From contig WNNJ02000867.1 in NCBI GenBank assembly GCA_012934845.2, positions 49,229 through 113,228 of the forward strand: a stretch of 64,000 nt of DNA, read 5' to 3'. A program made the translations under genes and the position numbers. Positions 1-12,822 of this stretch are shown here, in pieces (position 1 is the first letter of the stretch; each line of letters starts with the position of its first letter). Below the pieces are notes generated by a model, which did not search any database, had not been told where the DNA came from, and was given only the letters and a program-made list of their open reading frames with translations. This DNA is from Pomphorhynchus laevis (taxonomy: Eukaryota > Acanthocephala > Palaeacanthocephala > Echinorhynchida > Pomphorhynchidae).

Positions 1-1682
1 AATCAATCTTTAAGACGATTTATTTTCATTTCAGAACTAATATTATGAGAGTTATTAAGAAAACGGATGGAAACACCAATGAAACAAAAGAAAAAATAAA
101 ATATAAGCACAAGGAAAAATTACAAAAATATTAATTAAGAATAATAAAAATATTTTAAATTTGAAATGAAACTATTGGTAATTTAATTGTAGATTTTAAA
201 TCGACTAATTAAGTGGAATTAGTCAGCTTTTGAAATTTACTCATTAAACCTGAATTTTAATTGTGTCATTTCACATTCAACGCTAAAACGCCGAACAATG
301 ATTGCTGTGTTGTTTATACCGGTGCCCATGTTGAAAATATAAAGAAGAGAAGTTGACAAATTATGCAAGCTGATGAGTTATAACTAGATCAGCGAGTTTC
401 CAGCTTTTATATGCCTAATGGTAATCGTTAAGCATATGAAGTTATTGATTATATTTGCTAAATTGGCAAATCCAATGTCTCGCACTCAAGCGGTTCCAGC
501 ACTTTTATTTAAAAGCCTTGACTTAGATAGTAATTGTAAACCTATGTGGTCATAATTGTTCCAATGTGCTGTAGCCGAAATTTGCTCTGAAGTACAGATT
601 ATCCAATAAAATATAGTAGAAATTTCGTTATCAAATATTTCGTTTTCAAAAAGTGATATGTAAAGGGTGACTGTAGATATTTAGGAAACCTGAAAAAGAA
701 TAAATCTTTACCAATAAATATTAAAAGGCTGTATTCTTTAAACTAAGAGGATTCTTTGAACTAAATATCTGTAAATTATCCAAAGCTTAGATGAATAAAC
801 ATAACGAAGTGTGACTTAATAAATAAACCGTAGAAGTTACAATGTGACTTAAGAGCATATCATAATATTTTTAAGTAAAAACTCCCACTAAAGTTCAACT
901 CTTAAAAGCATTACAAATATTAGATCAAAATTAGTAAATATTAAATATCGCTCATATCCAGATCAAGGAGTCCGCTTTTCTCAATACTCATTTTCCAGTT
1001 AAACCGTCATCACTGTAAGTACAGAAAACCGTTCACCCTTTCATTTTTACAAACGGTCTCGGGGACGCTAATCAAATCCTTATTTAACATTAAACAGTAA
1101 TATAAATTACTTACTTAATGCATATTCATTATGAAAAAAATAATCAATTGTAATTAAGATCTACCAAATTATAAAAAATAGATTTCTACTATAAATTGCC
1201 AACTAAATCAGTAGCGTAAAGTAGCTGATGAGGATTGGAAGCTGATCAAGTCCATTTATACTAAAACGTTGTGTGCTGCTGTTGGCTTATAGATAGAATT
1301 GAAGCAACGTGCAGTGTCATCAAAAATTTCGATTCATCTACTAGTAATAATTTTATTATTTTTGTCATCTAAAATATTACAAACTGAATAAATTATACTA
1401 AATTACAGCAGTATAATAAACTGCTGGTTTGAAGTTTTGCTGAGTAATTTAATCATAACAATGCCTTATTATTGTTTAGCTAGTTTTTCGGATTTAATGT
1501 CGTTTCGCGTCCTGAATATTCACTTAATATTTTTAAGTTTAGAAAATATTTTTATTTTACATCAAACCCTATCGCTTTTTGTCATCCTGACCTTAAATTT
1601 GACTTAAAAATCGTTTAGTCCGTTGAAAATATATACATAAAAATTTTCACATAATAAAATTGGATCGCAATAAAAGTGCTCT
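1..1682. other. AT-rich stretch without a recognisable gene
   Basis: Both strands are broken by stops throughout. I see no conserved protein motif, RNA gene or transposon end. It is ordinary AT-rich intergenic or intronic DNA up to the TATA box of the 1.7 kb gene. Confidence 0.5.
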
Positions 1683-1690
1683 TATAAAAG
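1683..1690 (+). promoter_or_regulatory. TATA box of the 1.7 kb gene
   Basis: The sequence TATAAAAG lies 57 bases before the ATG at 1747. This is the right spacing for a core promoter with a short 5' untranslated region and no intron before the start codon. It is seen directly; the function is inferred. Confidence 0.45.
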
Positions 1691-1746
1691 CATTAACCGA
1701 TAACGAAATATTGCCAACAGAATTCATATCTCCTTAGTCACGATCG

Positions 1747-2169
1747 ATGAACCACAATAGAAATATTTGGTTTCAGGGACAACAATCTTCAAACCCTTAT
1801 GGTAGTAGAATCAATCGAGGATATAATCAGTGGCATAATTTATACGGAGGAGCTCAATACAGTAATATAAATTCTGGATTTTATCAACCGTATCCTACTT
1901 ACGGAGGACAATCGCCATATGGTAATATGGTATCAGCATTCAGTCAAGCATCATACCCTTTATACGGCGGGTATCAGCATAGCATCATAAATCCTGGATT
2001 TAATAGCTCATATAATAGAAGATTACACTCATACCATAATATTGATCCTGAATATAGTCATTCTCAAAATGAACACACAGAATTCGAGTATGATAGCAAT
2101 GATATGGAGTTTAGATCACATTCGCCATTTGATACACATGATGTATTTGACATGATGGATTTCGATTGA
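1747..2169 (+). CDS. Small Tyr/Asn/Gly/Ser-rich repeat protein, 140 aa, function unknown
   Basis: A complete intronless reading frame begins with ATG 57 bases after a TATA box and ends at TGA. The N-terminal two thirds is built from three diverged copies of a roughly 20-residue unit containing YGG (LYGGAQYSN, TYGGQSPYGN, LYGGYQHS, at about residues 33, 52 and 73). The unit is rich in Tyr, Asn, Gly and Ser. The last 45 residues change character: they are acidic, with His/Asp/Glu/Phe and no YGG. No signal peptide, membrane segment or cysteine is present, so a secreted disulphide protein is unlikely. The composition is that of a low-complexity, prion-like or RNA-binding-tail protein. I do not recognise a family. 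Possible AATAAA signals lie downstream (for example near 2436). The main alternative is a chance open frame, but the repeat structure and the promoter argue against it. Confidence 0.55.
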   Translation: MNHNRNIWFQGQQSSNPYGSRINRGYNQWHNLYGGAQYSNINSGFYQPYPTYGGQSPYGNMVSAFSQASYPLYGGYQHSIINPGFNSSYNRRLHSYHNIDPEYSHSQNEHTEFEYDSNDMEFRSHSPFDTHDVFDMMDFD

Positions 2170-3205
2170 AATTCGTTTACTGCAATTTATCACTTTAGAA
2201 GCAAATGTCAAACTCTACATGGTTTTAATACGCAAAAATTCAGTATTTGAATAATCTTTAATGTTATTTCAACCGTAATTGCTTATATTTTAGAATCGCT
2301 GATTTCTGTACTGCTAAAACAACACGCTTTTTAAGCAAATTCACCATCTCTAAATTCTTTTAAAGAATATTATAAATTATAATTTTTAGTTTTATTCTAA
2401 AAAATAATAAATTCTTTATCGTACCATTATAATTCCAATAAAAATTTAAAACGACAATTAATTACGATATTACATGTTCCAATATAAAAAATAATAAAAT
2501 ACTAACTACGAATTCGTTATCATACTTGTATATCGACAAAGGAAATTTAAAATGAGCGAAAGCCTGAACATAATTGAAGCATTTTTCATGATGCAAAATC
2601 CTTTATTTAATATCCTTTAAATCCTTTATTTTTTATAAACTCCCATGATAGAGGTATCATGACTGCAAATATCTTAATATTGTATTTTTAAAATGCAATA
2701 CAAAGTCAAAATTTAATATCAAAAAATTGTTTATATAAAAATGTTATATTACGTTATTAGTACTTTGTATGTTATAATAGCATTATTGAAAATATCCATT
2801 TATTTTTTCTTATATTATATTAGTTTAATAATTAGTTTTAAGATTTTTATGAAAATTATCAAAACAAATAATATATAATATTTATTTTATAAATATTAGA
2901 ATATATATTTATATATAACTGATATCTGATTATTAGTTATATATTATCTGGTTATTAGCTGATTATTATCTGGTTATTAGCTGATTATCCAATTAATATT
3001 TTAAAATAATTGGTGATACTCTATAATTTAAAATTAAAACTAATAAATTTAAACTGTTTTAGTCTCGGTTCAAAATTTAAAGTTTCAGTTTTAAGTTGTA
3101 TTATGTTTCACATTATTATCTTATTATTTTTGAGTGGCCTATGAAAGATGATGTAAAAATTTTAAGATTTCAGAACTTAGTTTTAATCAAATAATATCGA
3201 TGAAA
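2170..3205. other. AT-rich stretch without a gene; short 22-bp tandem repeat
   Basis: No coding signal was seen. A 22-bp unit beginning TATCTGGTTATTAGCTG is exactly tandem at 2945-2966 and 2967-2988. The rest is A/T-rich DNA downstream of the 1.7 kb gene. Confidence 0.5.
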
Positions 3206-3368
3206 ATAATCAAGACAATCATAACCCCTATGATTGTCTTGATTATAGTAGGGGTTATATTATAACCCCTACTAAGGGGTTACTAATATAACCCCATAGT
3301 AGGGGTTACGTCGGAACCCCTACTAATGGGTTCCGACGTAACTCCTACTAAGGTTTTAGGTTAAAACC
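3206..3368. repeat. Cluster of four adjacent near-perfect hairpins
   Basis: Four inverted repeats follow one another. 3206-3222 pairs with 3230-3246 (17 bp, 7-nt loop). 3247-3259 pairs with 3261-3273 (13 bp, 1-nt loop). 3297-3319 pairs with 3328-3350 (23 bp with one G:T, 8-nt loop). A smaller one lies at about 3352-3368. The core AGTAGGGGTTA and its complement recur between units, so the hairpins are related to one another. The flanks are ordinary AT-rich DNA, and the GGGG/CCCC content makes the block stand out. No transposon ends or coding function are visible. Confidence 0.85.
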
Positions 3369-5100
3369 TCTTAAGGTTTTAGCTTGAAAATATTATTGGG
3401 CAATTTTTCATTATAAATTAAAACACTAGTATAATTTGATATGTTATCATTATATATAAACTTATTAAATAGAGTTAAAGTTTTCATTATATAAGGAATT
3501 TCTAAATATTTTTTTCTGGTTAGGGGCTCTGATAATTTTTGTTTTGACAATATTTTAAGATAAGATTTATTTATAGCCCATTCAGTACAACCACATCGCA
3601 TTAAACTAATTCCTATAATTTAATTCTAATTTAATAATTAATAATTTTATTAAATTATAATATAATTTAATATAGTTCCTATCTCGTTTTGCTATATAAA
3701 AAAGGTACATTGCCAATGCGATTAAGCATTTTTTAAGAATATAAGAATTTCACGATATAGCCTCAGGTAATATTTCCATTTTTAAAAAACTAGAAAATAA
3801 CTTTTAAAAATATTAAAAAAATGTCAGCTACAATTGGAACACCTTTTATTTGTCTTTTATTTGATTATCAAAATATTTAAGATTCTATTGATTCAATTTT
3901 ATTTATATATTTATTTACTTAATGGTTTAACTTTTGTTAGATATGCGTTATGGCTATTATAACGAATATAAGATTAATTAATTTTACTAACGCTTCTTTA
4001 ATATCTACTAAATCTAGATTTGTATAAAGTGTACTAAAATCGTATGTATTTATATTTTAAAAATTTATTCCTTTTGCGTGTTCTAAAAATTCATCTGTAG
4101 AATCAATACTGAAATAGTGTTTTATACCAGTATTAATTTCGATTACCTTACAATATTTTTTAAAGTGTGCTTTAATTACTTTAAGTATTTTATTCATACA
4201 GACAGAAAGTGGTTTTAATGTACATTTAAACGCACTACATATGAACCTAGGTTTTATTGGATTTTTATGTAATTTTGGATTCCAATATAATATAGGTATA
4301 GATTATGATTTTGTTCAAATATTATACCTTTTTGTCCTATTAAAGAAGTGATCAAATCACTACGTTCATTTGTTGTGCTTACATTTAAATAATTATAATT
4401 TATCACAATAAAGCTTTTTTGCATATTAAGACAATACTTTTTAATTTAGTTTAATTTTGTAAGTTCTAAATGCATATCTTTCGTTTTATAATTGTTTGCT
4501 ATTTTAATTCCTTTTAATTTAATAAAATATATAATCTTTCCAAATTCTAATCTTAAACGTATTCAAGGTCTATTAATAATCTTACCAAATTTTAAATTTA
4601 AGTCATTATATAAGGAATTGTAAATTTTATGTTTATACGCTGTGATAGAATTTCCTTAATTCACAATTTTCAAATAATTTTATATTAAATAATTATTATT
4701 TTATACAGATTAAGACGATTATAATAATATACAATAATATAGATTATTACATTATATTATATAATAATATATTTTAAATTATATTACAATAATATAGATT
4801 ATTGGTAAAGCCGAGACGCTAATAAAGCTAATTGCACCAAAACAGCCAACCTGTCAACCTGGGCATATGCCGATAAAGCCGTTAAAATTAAACGCGATAT
4901 TGCCTTTGAGATTTCATGCTTTGTGTCCCATGCCTCCGTGCAGCAAGATCAAGATAATAAATGTTCAAAAAGTTTATTACTTCTAAAGATAAATTAGTTT
5001 TGTGAATTACAAGCTAATTTTTCGTCCTAGTGAGGGTACCTTGTTTTAAAAATATATTTACTTAAATCTGATCGTGTGACTACATTCATGAGTGTCGTAG
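3369..5100. other. AT-rich stretch without a recognisable gene
   Basis: Short open frames occur, but they have the amino-acid content of AT-rich noise (Ile, Asn, Lys, Tyr). No motif was recognised. From about 4800 the composition becomes less AT-rich, leading into the RT remnant that follows. Confidence 0.45.
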
Positions 5101-5139
5101 TGATAGGAGAACTGTAAAGGTAGTCAGATCCAAAAAGGT

Positions 5140-5715
5140 TGTTTTCACAAAGAATGGACGCCTGGCGGTTCTGTGTTCTCTGGACGTGTCTGTGGCTTTT
5201 GACAACCTCACACTCGACTCAGTAATGGAAACTTTGAAAAAAAGTTGTTTTATTGAAGATTCAGTGTCAAGTGTGGGGAATGTTTAAGCAGAAACTTATA
5301 TCTTGAAGACGCAAGGGTCCTTTTAAGAGCTATTCAAGGGTCCTCATCGAGGGTTCTCTTTGTCGCCAACCTTGCAAATGATTACGACAAGGGATATTGG
5401 ATGAATTCCTAAATAGGAACACTAGTGGTACTATATACTCCTATGATACATCACTGGTATTTAAAAGGGACTCTGTCTGAAGTCCTTTACAAAACAGAGT
5501 TAAGTGTGGAGAATAGAATTGTTAGAAGTCTGTGTAAGTTGGGTTTGTCGCTAAACATAACGAAAATCAATTTCATTTACTACAGATTTCGCAAGCCAGG
5601 ATGTCACACTAAATTATTTGATGCTCTTCCGGTTTCCCGGAAGAGCATCAAAATAAGGATACTGGGATTGATGTTTGTAATTTTTCTGATGATGACAGGT
5701 GTCAAAATACTGTAA
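5140..5715 (+). pseudogene. Decayed non-LTR reverse transcriptase fragment
   Basis: Translated in shifting frames, the region gives RT-like peptides: LDVSVAFDNLTLDS near 5180, matching the RT palm motif with the first catalytic Asp (the LD...AFD pattern), then a degenerate stretch in which the YADD-box position is broken by a frameshift (YTPMIHHW in one frame, YDTSLVFK in another). This is followed by a Leu/Lys-rich helix, LCKLGLSLNITK. The match is to RT of the jockey/R1 type. It has frameshifts and stops and no endonuclease or tail, so it is a dead fragment. A perfect 13-bp snap-back hairpin (5620-5649) sits inside it. Confidence 0.55.
5620..5649. repeat. Perfect 13-bp hairpin, 4-nt loop
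   Basis: GATGCTCTTCCGG (5620-5632), loop TTTC, then the exact complement CCGGAAGAGCATC (5637-5649). It is GC-rich against its surroundings and lies inside the RT remnant. Confidence 0.9.
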
Positions 5716-8700
5716 TATTTGAAAAACTAATTTATTATTCCTGTAAATTTTTAAAAATGTTTAAATAAATATTTAAAAATAAACATATAAATCAGTATTT
5801 TAATCAATATTACTGTATTTTAAATCTAATAAATATAAAACTAAGATTACATTCGATGAAAATAGAACTTTAATTTATTTTTTTACACCACACTGCATAC
5901 CTCTAGCAACACATGTTTTGTCGTTTTCAGCAACTAAATTTAAACAGTTTATATAATATTGACTAAGTAAAACTATAATGGGGAAATAAAATGCGTTTTA
6001 CCCAGCAAAACAATTAACTTTGTTTTATAAAGTATCAGTACAGATGAATTGCAAATAAAAATACATTTTTACATACATAAAAATGAAGATAAAGTATTAT
6101 TAAATAACATAAAAATGTTATTATTTCACAAAAACATTAATTATTAATTAAAATACGAATCTACACTTGAGCAAAATGTCAAAAGTTTTATAAGAAAGGT
6201 TTCAGTCTACTACTAACTATTTCATAACAATAAGATATTGAATTGAATTTGAATGAGGAATGCGACGGTGTGATAACATTTAAATTTGAAGAAAGATAGC
6301 AAAAATCATCGCAAAATTTATATAATTGACTATTTCGATGCCTCTTCAGCAATTGTAATGAGCTTGAACAATTATAAATTTTCTTCATATTGCATTCTTT
6401 ATTGCATTCTTTATTACAAATAACTTTCAAGTGCTGACTCGATTTTGCCAACTTTGTTGACAAAGTTGATTTGCAATTGCTATCTTTATTTAATCTCTTA
6501 ACTTATTTGCTTAAAATGTAGGCAAATAATCATAAATGCAAAAGATATTATATTTTAAGAAAGCTTAACTACTAAGTAGTTAATCAATTGTAAGTGGTTA
6601 ATCCATTGTAAGTAGTTAATAATTAACTACTTACAATTGCCGAAGATGATGCCATCTAGGCATCGAAATATTCAATTAAATAATTTTGCGATGGTTTTTG
6701 TCATATTTCTTCTAATTTAAATAAGATATTGTATTGACGATCTTATTATTAGCGTATCACTTAATGAGATCGGCGTCATATATATTAAATGAACTTAAAT
6801 TTCAACTATTTTGTAAGACAAACATTTGGTAACTAGAATTATTTTTTATATCAATTAAGATTACATTACATTCGATGAAAATGGAACTTTAATTTAATTT
6901 TTATACATCAGAAAATTCAATAATAAAAATAATGTTCTCTAGCTTTCGGCTATGCAATAGCCCTCTTTAGGACTTTTCTCTGTAGCGACTGGTTCATTAG
7001 TATTACATACACATGCATTTCTGAAAAAATGCGAGTAATCTTCAACTTTAAATTTGTTATCGATATCCTTAAGTTGCAGTTATCTTTGTTGCCTTCCATT
7101 ATGTTTCTATTGCTTTTAATTTAAATCGATTCTTTTATGAGCCTTCTTTTCCAATCACTTTCTATTTCGATTATTCTGGCATTATATAGGTCAATACAAT
7201 GATCATTTAAGATTATATTCGATAATAGATGTTTTTAAATTTAATTTTTATACATCGAGAAAATTTAATAAATATAATGTTCTCTAGCTTTCGGCTATGC
7301 AATAGTCATCTTCAGAGTTGAAACTTCTCTCCGTGTAGTTCATTAGTATTATATGCTATAATTAATCGATATATAAATATGTTCAAAAGCAATGGGATGT
7401 ACTGATAACAAATTTAAAGTTAAATGATCACGCACATTCTTTCATTATTTGCCAAGTCTCATTGATTTGGTAATGAAATATTTAGTGGAAAGATTGAATT
7501 ATGAAAATTTATTAAAATTATACAAAATTTAATAAATCCGAGAGATATTTATTGATCAGATTGTTTTCAAATAATCAAATTAATTTTTTTAATTATCTCT
7601 ATTTAGTAGTCAAATGAGTAAATACTTTGATTTTAGACAAGTTTGATACTCATACACAGCGATTATATTAAACCAAATTTGGAATTTTTGACAATTCTGC
7701 AAAGGGGATGAGATTAAATGGAAATGAAAATTGATTGAAGTTTTAGAACAGTTTATGATAATAGTTAATATTATATTATAATATATAATATTGATCAATT
7801 GTTACTTTATTGCTTATACAACAATTAAAATGTATCCATCCTTGCCTGTATTTTAATATTATTATTTCTCTTGCAATTATTGTTTTCAATTGTTTCTTTT
7901 TAATGAATGACTCTGTTCTATAATAGATACATATGATCAGATTAGAACAATTTTGTTAATATTGATAATATTGCTTTTCAATTACATTTTCAATAAATTT
8001 AAACGTGAATTCAAATTAAAAACATTTGACAAAATGTTGGCACTGTTCTATAATAGGGACATATGACACTGTACCTTTGACACAACAACTTATTTACAGA
8101 TTAGAACATTTATCAATATTTTTAAATATTTGATCGACGCAACTGTTTGTCTTTTATCAGTCGCAAGACATAAATAATAATTTCGCATCATTAATTCTCA
8201 AAAATCTTTTCGTTTCCAAGATTCGTTTAAAGTTTAAAAATTTTAAAATTTGCCAGAAATAATGTAATGCTTATAAATTTATTATTATTAGAAATTATTC
8301 TTTTCTCAGTCAAAAATCCCAATTTCTATCACTTTGACCGTAATTTATAACTTTGACCGTAAGAGTTTGAGAATTTATTCCATTAATTTTGTGCTTATTT
8401 GTGAAAATTACCTTTGAGTTAGAAAGCGTGTTGGGGCTAGTCTCTTTGGCACTGTTCTATAAACTGTTTTATAGGACTTATTTAGCATGTACATTATTAT
8501 TATTTTTTATCAAAGTAAAGGTGAAAATAAAAACATCATATTTCTCAAAAATATTACAAATGATCGCTATAAATTATCAGGTTATGATAAAGGTATGATA
8601 TCAGGTTATGACATGTTATGACGGGTTATATATCAGGTTACGACGTGAATTCACATGAAAACATTATATTGGAATTTAATTGTAAATCTACGTCAAATGT

Positions 8701-9042
8701 TGATATCATAATATATAATTGCTAAATTTGAATTCTTTTTTATTTCCTAGTCCTAGAAAGACAGATTTGCTACATCTGATTTGAATATCTAAAGCATATT
8801 TTATAAATATAACATGCAAATGTCGATTACTGAAAATTAGCGACATAAATCCAAACTCGGGTGATTTTTATATTGTGATGACGAATTGTGGTGTTCAAAA
8901 TCAGGCAGATTTTCGGTGCTCTCCTCTCTAAATTCACGTATTTTGTAATTTAAATACAAGGTGTATGAACATGGAGATAATTTGTAAGTGGCTACAAATC
9001 TTCAAGTGGTGAATTTTACAAATCTAAATAACAAGACACACC
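5716..9042. other. Gene-poor DNA with a dispersed repeat family
   Basis: No gene was recognised. A repeat of about 150 bp occurs at 6856-7010 and 7206-7360, with its 5' part also at 5843-5900. It starts AAGATTACATTCGATGAAAA and continues to a conserved core TTCTCTAGCTTTCGGCTATG and a CATTAGTATTA end. The phrase CTGTTCTATAATAG..ACATATGA recurs at about 7910, 8045 and, partly, 8450. Short tandem copies of ATCAGGTTATGAC lie at about 8575-8645. Open frames in the region have no support. Confidence 0.5.
6605..6637. repeat. Perfect 16-bp hairpin, 1-nt loop, with extra partial copies
   Basis: ATTGTAAGTAGTTAAT (6605-6620), one A, then its exact complement (6622-6637). Two more diverged copies of the arm (AATTGTAAGTGGTTAAT and ACTACTAAGTAGTT) lie directly upstream from 6566, so the motif has been copied several times in both orientations. 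Confidence 0.85.
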
Positions 9043-9231
9043 TTGAATAAAGACAAGATCAATTGCCACCAGAGTGGTGATACTGGATATCCATATGATC
9101 GCATAATGCTACCTAGATCGTATTACAATGGTCTCAATCATACATACCATTCCAATGCGAGCATCAATTTGCCCAAAAGTTATCCTAAACTAAATGAAAC
9201 AATGCTAAAATCAATTTTTGGAAACTTTTAA
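9043..9231 (+). CDS. Candidate 3'-terminal exon, weak
   Basis: An open frame ends at TAA (9229-9231) and has a less AT-biased residue mix than the noise nearby (PYDRIMLPRSYYNGLNHTYH). No in-frame ATG precedes residue 22, so if it is real it must be a spliced downstream exon. Tyr/Asn/Pro/Ser content recalls the 1.7 kb protein, but there is no repeat in common. No family was recognised; a chance frame is quite possible. Confidence 0.2.
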   Translation: MNKDKINCHQSGDTGYPYDRIMLPRSYYNGLNHTYHSNASINLPKSYPKLNETMLKSIFGNF

Positions 9232-12200
9232 CCGTTTTTGTACTTACTAGGTGTTGATTGTCATCAATCGTAAACTAGCAGTCAATGTTAAATTAAAAAT
9301 TAAACCGTTTTTGCTTCGACCGATAGTATATGGTTATATTAAGTTAGTAGAATTTATTTGTATCCTGAAATCACGGATTTCTGAGTTTTGCTGCCTAATT
9401 ATGGAAAAGTAAATTATTTTCTAATAGATCTCGCATTTTAATAAAAACCAAAGATATCTGTATGTAGCTGCGAATTGATCATCACTCGATTTACTTAAGT
9501 TACTCTACACATTTAATTGATTCAATTACAAAATCACTAGTTTTTGAAGTATAAATTTATATTCTCTAATAAAATGGATAATTTATGATATCATGAAATT
9601 ATACTTTTATTTTTTCAAAAGAATAAATTTTATTAATACATTATTAAAAATACACATATCCAAACGTGTTCTTTCACGATTGTTTAAAAATGTGAAATCA
9701 TTGCTCTAGAAAACTATGTTTTGCTGACTGCAATATAAATTACCTACTTTATGTTAAATAAGAACAAACCTTTTAGTTAAGCGTAATCTTAACGTCATCA
9801 AAAAACAGGGACACACTTCAAGGGACACATTCTGAGAATTTGTCATTCAACGTGTGTCTAATCATCTGTAAATGAATGTAATCACACTAAATATGGAAAT
9901 ATCTTATTAAGCAGAAATTTCTGTAATTAAATATATAGACACGCACATGTGCAAGTGATCATTTGTAGTGATAAAACAATAAAAAACCTTAAGAACAAAA
10001 ATATTGAAATATCACAAATTTGATCTCAATACAAGAAGCATATCTCAACCAAATCATTCCTATATTATTTTGTAATGTTTTCATTTCAAACGAAATGACT
10101 GTAGCTTAAATTTTAATTAACAAAACCCTTATATAATTATAATATATATTTATATGACTAATATGTTGCATTTTTGATCTATCATTGAAGTTAAATAGCT
10201 CGAACAACGAAAACAGAACCAAAACGGATACTGAAACTATGGACGAATACTTTTCTACAACTTTATCACTGATCATCACATGAGCACGTAAATGAAAAAT
10301 CTACTTTAGGAAAATCCCAGAAGTACTTCACAACAAATAAAGTTGATTTCGTTATTTAAACAACTGTTATGCAGTCAGAACCAGGTTGCATTACTGATCC
10401 CCTGGAAGGATTGAGACATAAACACGAAGCAAGTTTTTCCTAAATTGCCCAACGTCAATTAACCTTATAAAAGGGGATAATTTATCTGCATTGTTGTACT
10501 CATGCAATCAATTTTGACAATGCAAGGCTATCAGAAAATAAATCTTAGCAGGAGATTATTAGAAAAGCGCCGACATATTCATTACAATGGAAGGCTACAA
10601 ATCCCTACATCACTTGCTTATTAAACAGCTTTAATTACATGACCACCCTGCCATTATTGAGTAAAGAAAACATTCTATAAATCTGGATATTTAAAGTCAT
10701 TTTTGATCTTTTGTCAGAAGCCTTTTATATTGGCAAAAATTAAAGATTTAACAATTAGGAAAGCCAATGTATGAATTTACTCCGAAGGCAATATCCCACA
10801 TGACTTAAAAAAATTATTTAAAATTATCAATGAAAACAAAATTGAACACAAAAATTAATAAAATTCAGGCTATACGAACGGTTTTGTCTATGATATTGTA
10901 TGTGATATACAATATTAAACACTTGCAAAATTAATCTAAATATTTTAGACTTATCTTGAACAGTACATATTTTGAACTTATCTATGCTTCACTTTACGGG
11001 TTTGTTTGTAGAAAGCGATTATTTGCAACTCAGAAGATGCTTGTACATAGGAAAGATTCAACGCTGACTCAATCACTAAGGCAAATAAAATTCGTGCTTT
11101 TTGTACATCAAAAGTAGTTGAGAACAAAAGTAGTTGCCATTTGTAAAGAACATACAATTGACGAGTTCTGTCAATTAGCTTTAACTAATAGAAGTTACCG
11201 TTATGTGATAATGTTACAATGTTGTATCTAAATTATTAACAAAACAGCCTTTACCGTCAAAGATATATTTAAAGTATACTAACTAAGATCTTACTTAATA
11301 GTAGTTCCTTCTTTTATACTCGTCATTGCCAAACCAATAGCGGATAGTCAAGACAAGTTCACACCTGATTTTTTAGATAAAATATAAAATTAAAGTTATG
11401 TTTACTTTCAATTGATAACTTAAATTTATCAAACGTGATGCCCTAAAAGTTAGAGGGTTTCTCCGATTCAATGAAACACCAAGCTTAAAATGCACAAATA
11501 TTTTTGAATGTACAAAAATTGTAAATGAAATAATAATTTATATAATTTACAAATAATGTACAAATATTTTTATAATGGAAGGCACCAAATTCCAAATTGC
11601 ATCTGGTTCATAGCAAATAATACACCAATCTTTCAATTCCATGCAAATAAAACATTTTTTTTCGCAAAGAAAATAATTATAAATAATCAAAAATCTGTTG
11701 ATATATTGAACATATTTATATAAAATATAATATTAGCTTTATTATTTACCATTTTTAGTAAGTAATTAGTAATCAATCGTAAAAAATTAGCGCATCGGCA
11801 TTTTGTCGGGTTAATAACTATTTTAATGTAAGCTATTAAACCTATTAACCTTTTTTAATATAAATTTACTTTTTATATACTTTTTAGTAAAAGTAAGGGA
11901 ATACCTTCATCCACTTGATAGTATTTCATTTAGTCATAGCAGCTATAATGAATGAACACTGAATTTGAGGAACATCGGGCACCGACATATTGTTCGTATT
12001 GAAGCATTTTCAAAATTTTCGATTTGCATTCTTAAAATTTTCGATTGTGAATAAGGATGTCAGCAATACAACGTAATAAAATGTATGAAACGTAAAAGCG
12101 ATTAAATCAACACCTAATTGCAAAAATATTGCAAAATTACGAAATTTGAAAATTACGCTGATAATAATATCGCTCTGAGAGCAATTAGAACGAGGCTATC

Positions 12201-12632
12201 GAATGCAACGTATTGACTGAATGTATAACTTGATTTTTGAACATTCCATTTAAATGATATATTTGACTTTTAATTCATTTTCAACTATTCCACTTCCTAT
12301 TTAATCAAACAAAGTTGATTAGAAGGAAAACAAAAACGACAAGTTGAAATAATTATACTTTTAAATCTACATCTATTTTATGCATCAAAGTCGAAGTTAG
12401 TTTTTTGAAAGAGGACGGTAAAATTGTGAAAGACTGTTGTCGAAAACCTTCGTAAATACAAAGTTTATTTTTAATAAATCTGATAGAAGTTAAAAAGTTG
12501 TCTCACATTTTTTTACAGTCTTACTTAATAAATGGCTAATCGCTTCCAATAACCTTCTCCGTTTACACCGATTGCCGCCATCCATTGCTAGCAATTATTC
12601 AACGAGTCTTCCATTGCATTATAGTAGCTTAT
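9232..12632. other. Gene-free AT-rich stretch
   Basis: No open frame of interest, transposon end, RNA-like fold or repeat family was recognised in this 3.4 kb. Confidence 0.45.
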
Positions 12633-12696
12633 GTACTCTTCTAACCAATTAATGCATCCTGGAAGTACTCTTCTAACCAATTAATGCATCCTGGAA
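12633..12696. repeat. Exact 32-bp tandem duplication
   Basis: The unit beginning GTACTCTTCTAACCAATTAA occurs twice with no gap (12633-12664 and 12665-12696), so it is a recent duplication. It lies 3' of the minus-strand gene candidate. Confidence 0.9.
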
Positions 12697-12822
12697 GCCG
12701 GCAGCAATTTAAAAACATCCGGGTGGAATCATCCCTGTCATTGCTAATAGACCTGAAAAACTTTAATATTCAAAATCCATTGATTGTTTAACATAAACAA
12801 TCTTTCGATTGAACGTTACTTG

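Noticed and set aside
6188-6463. 91-codon minus-strand frame with CNKECNKECN
   Set aside because: The Cys pattern comes from a small tandem nucleotide duplication (ATTGCATTCTTT); no wider support.
8389-8598. 69-codon hydrophobic open frame
   Set aside because: It overlaps the dispersed CTGTTCTATAA repeat words, its composition is AT-rich noise, and there is no start context or motif.
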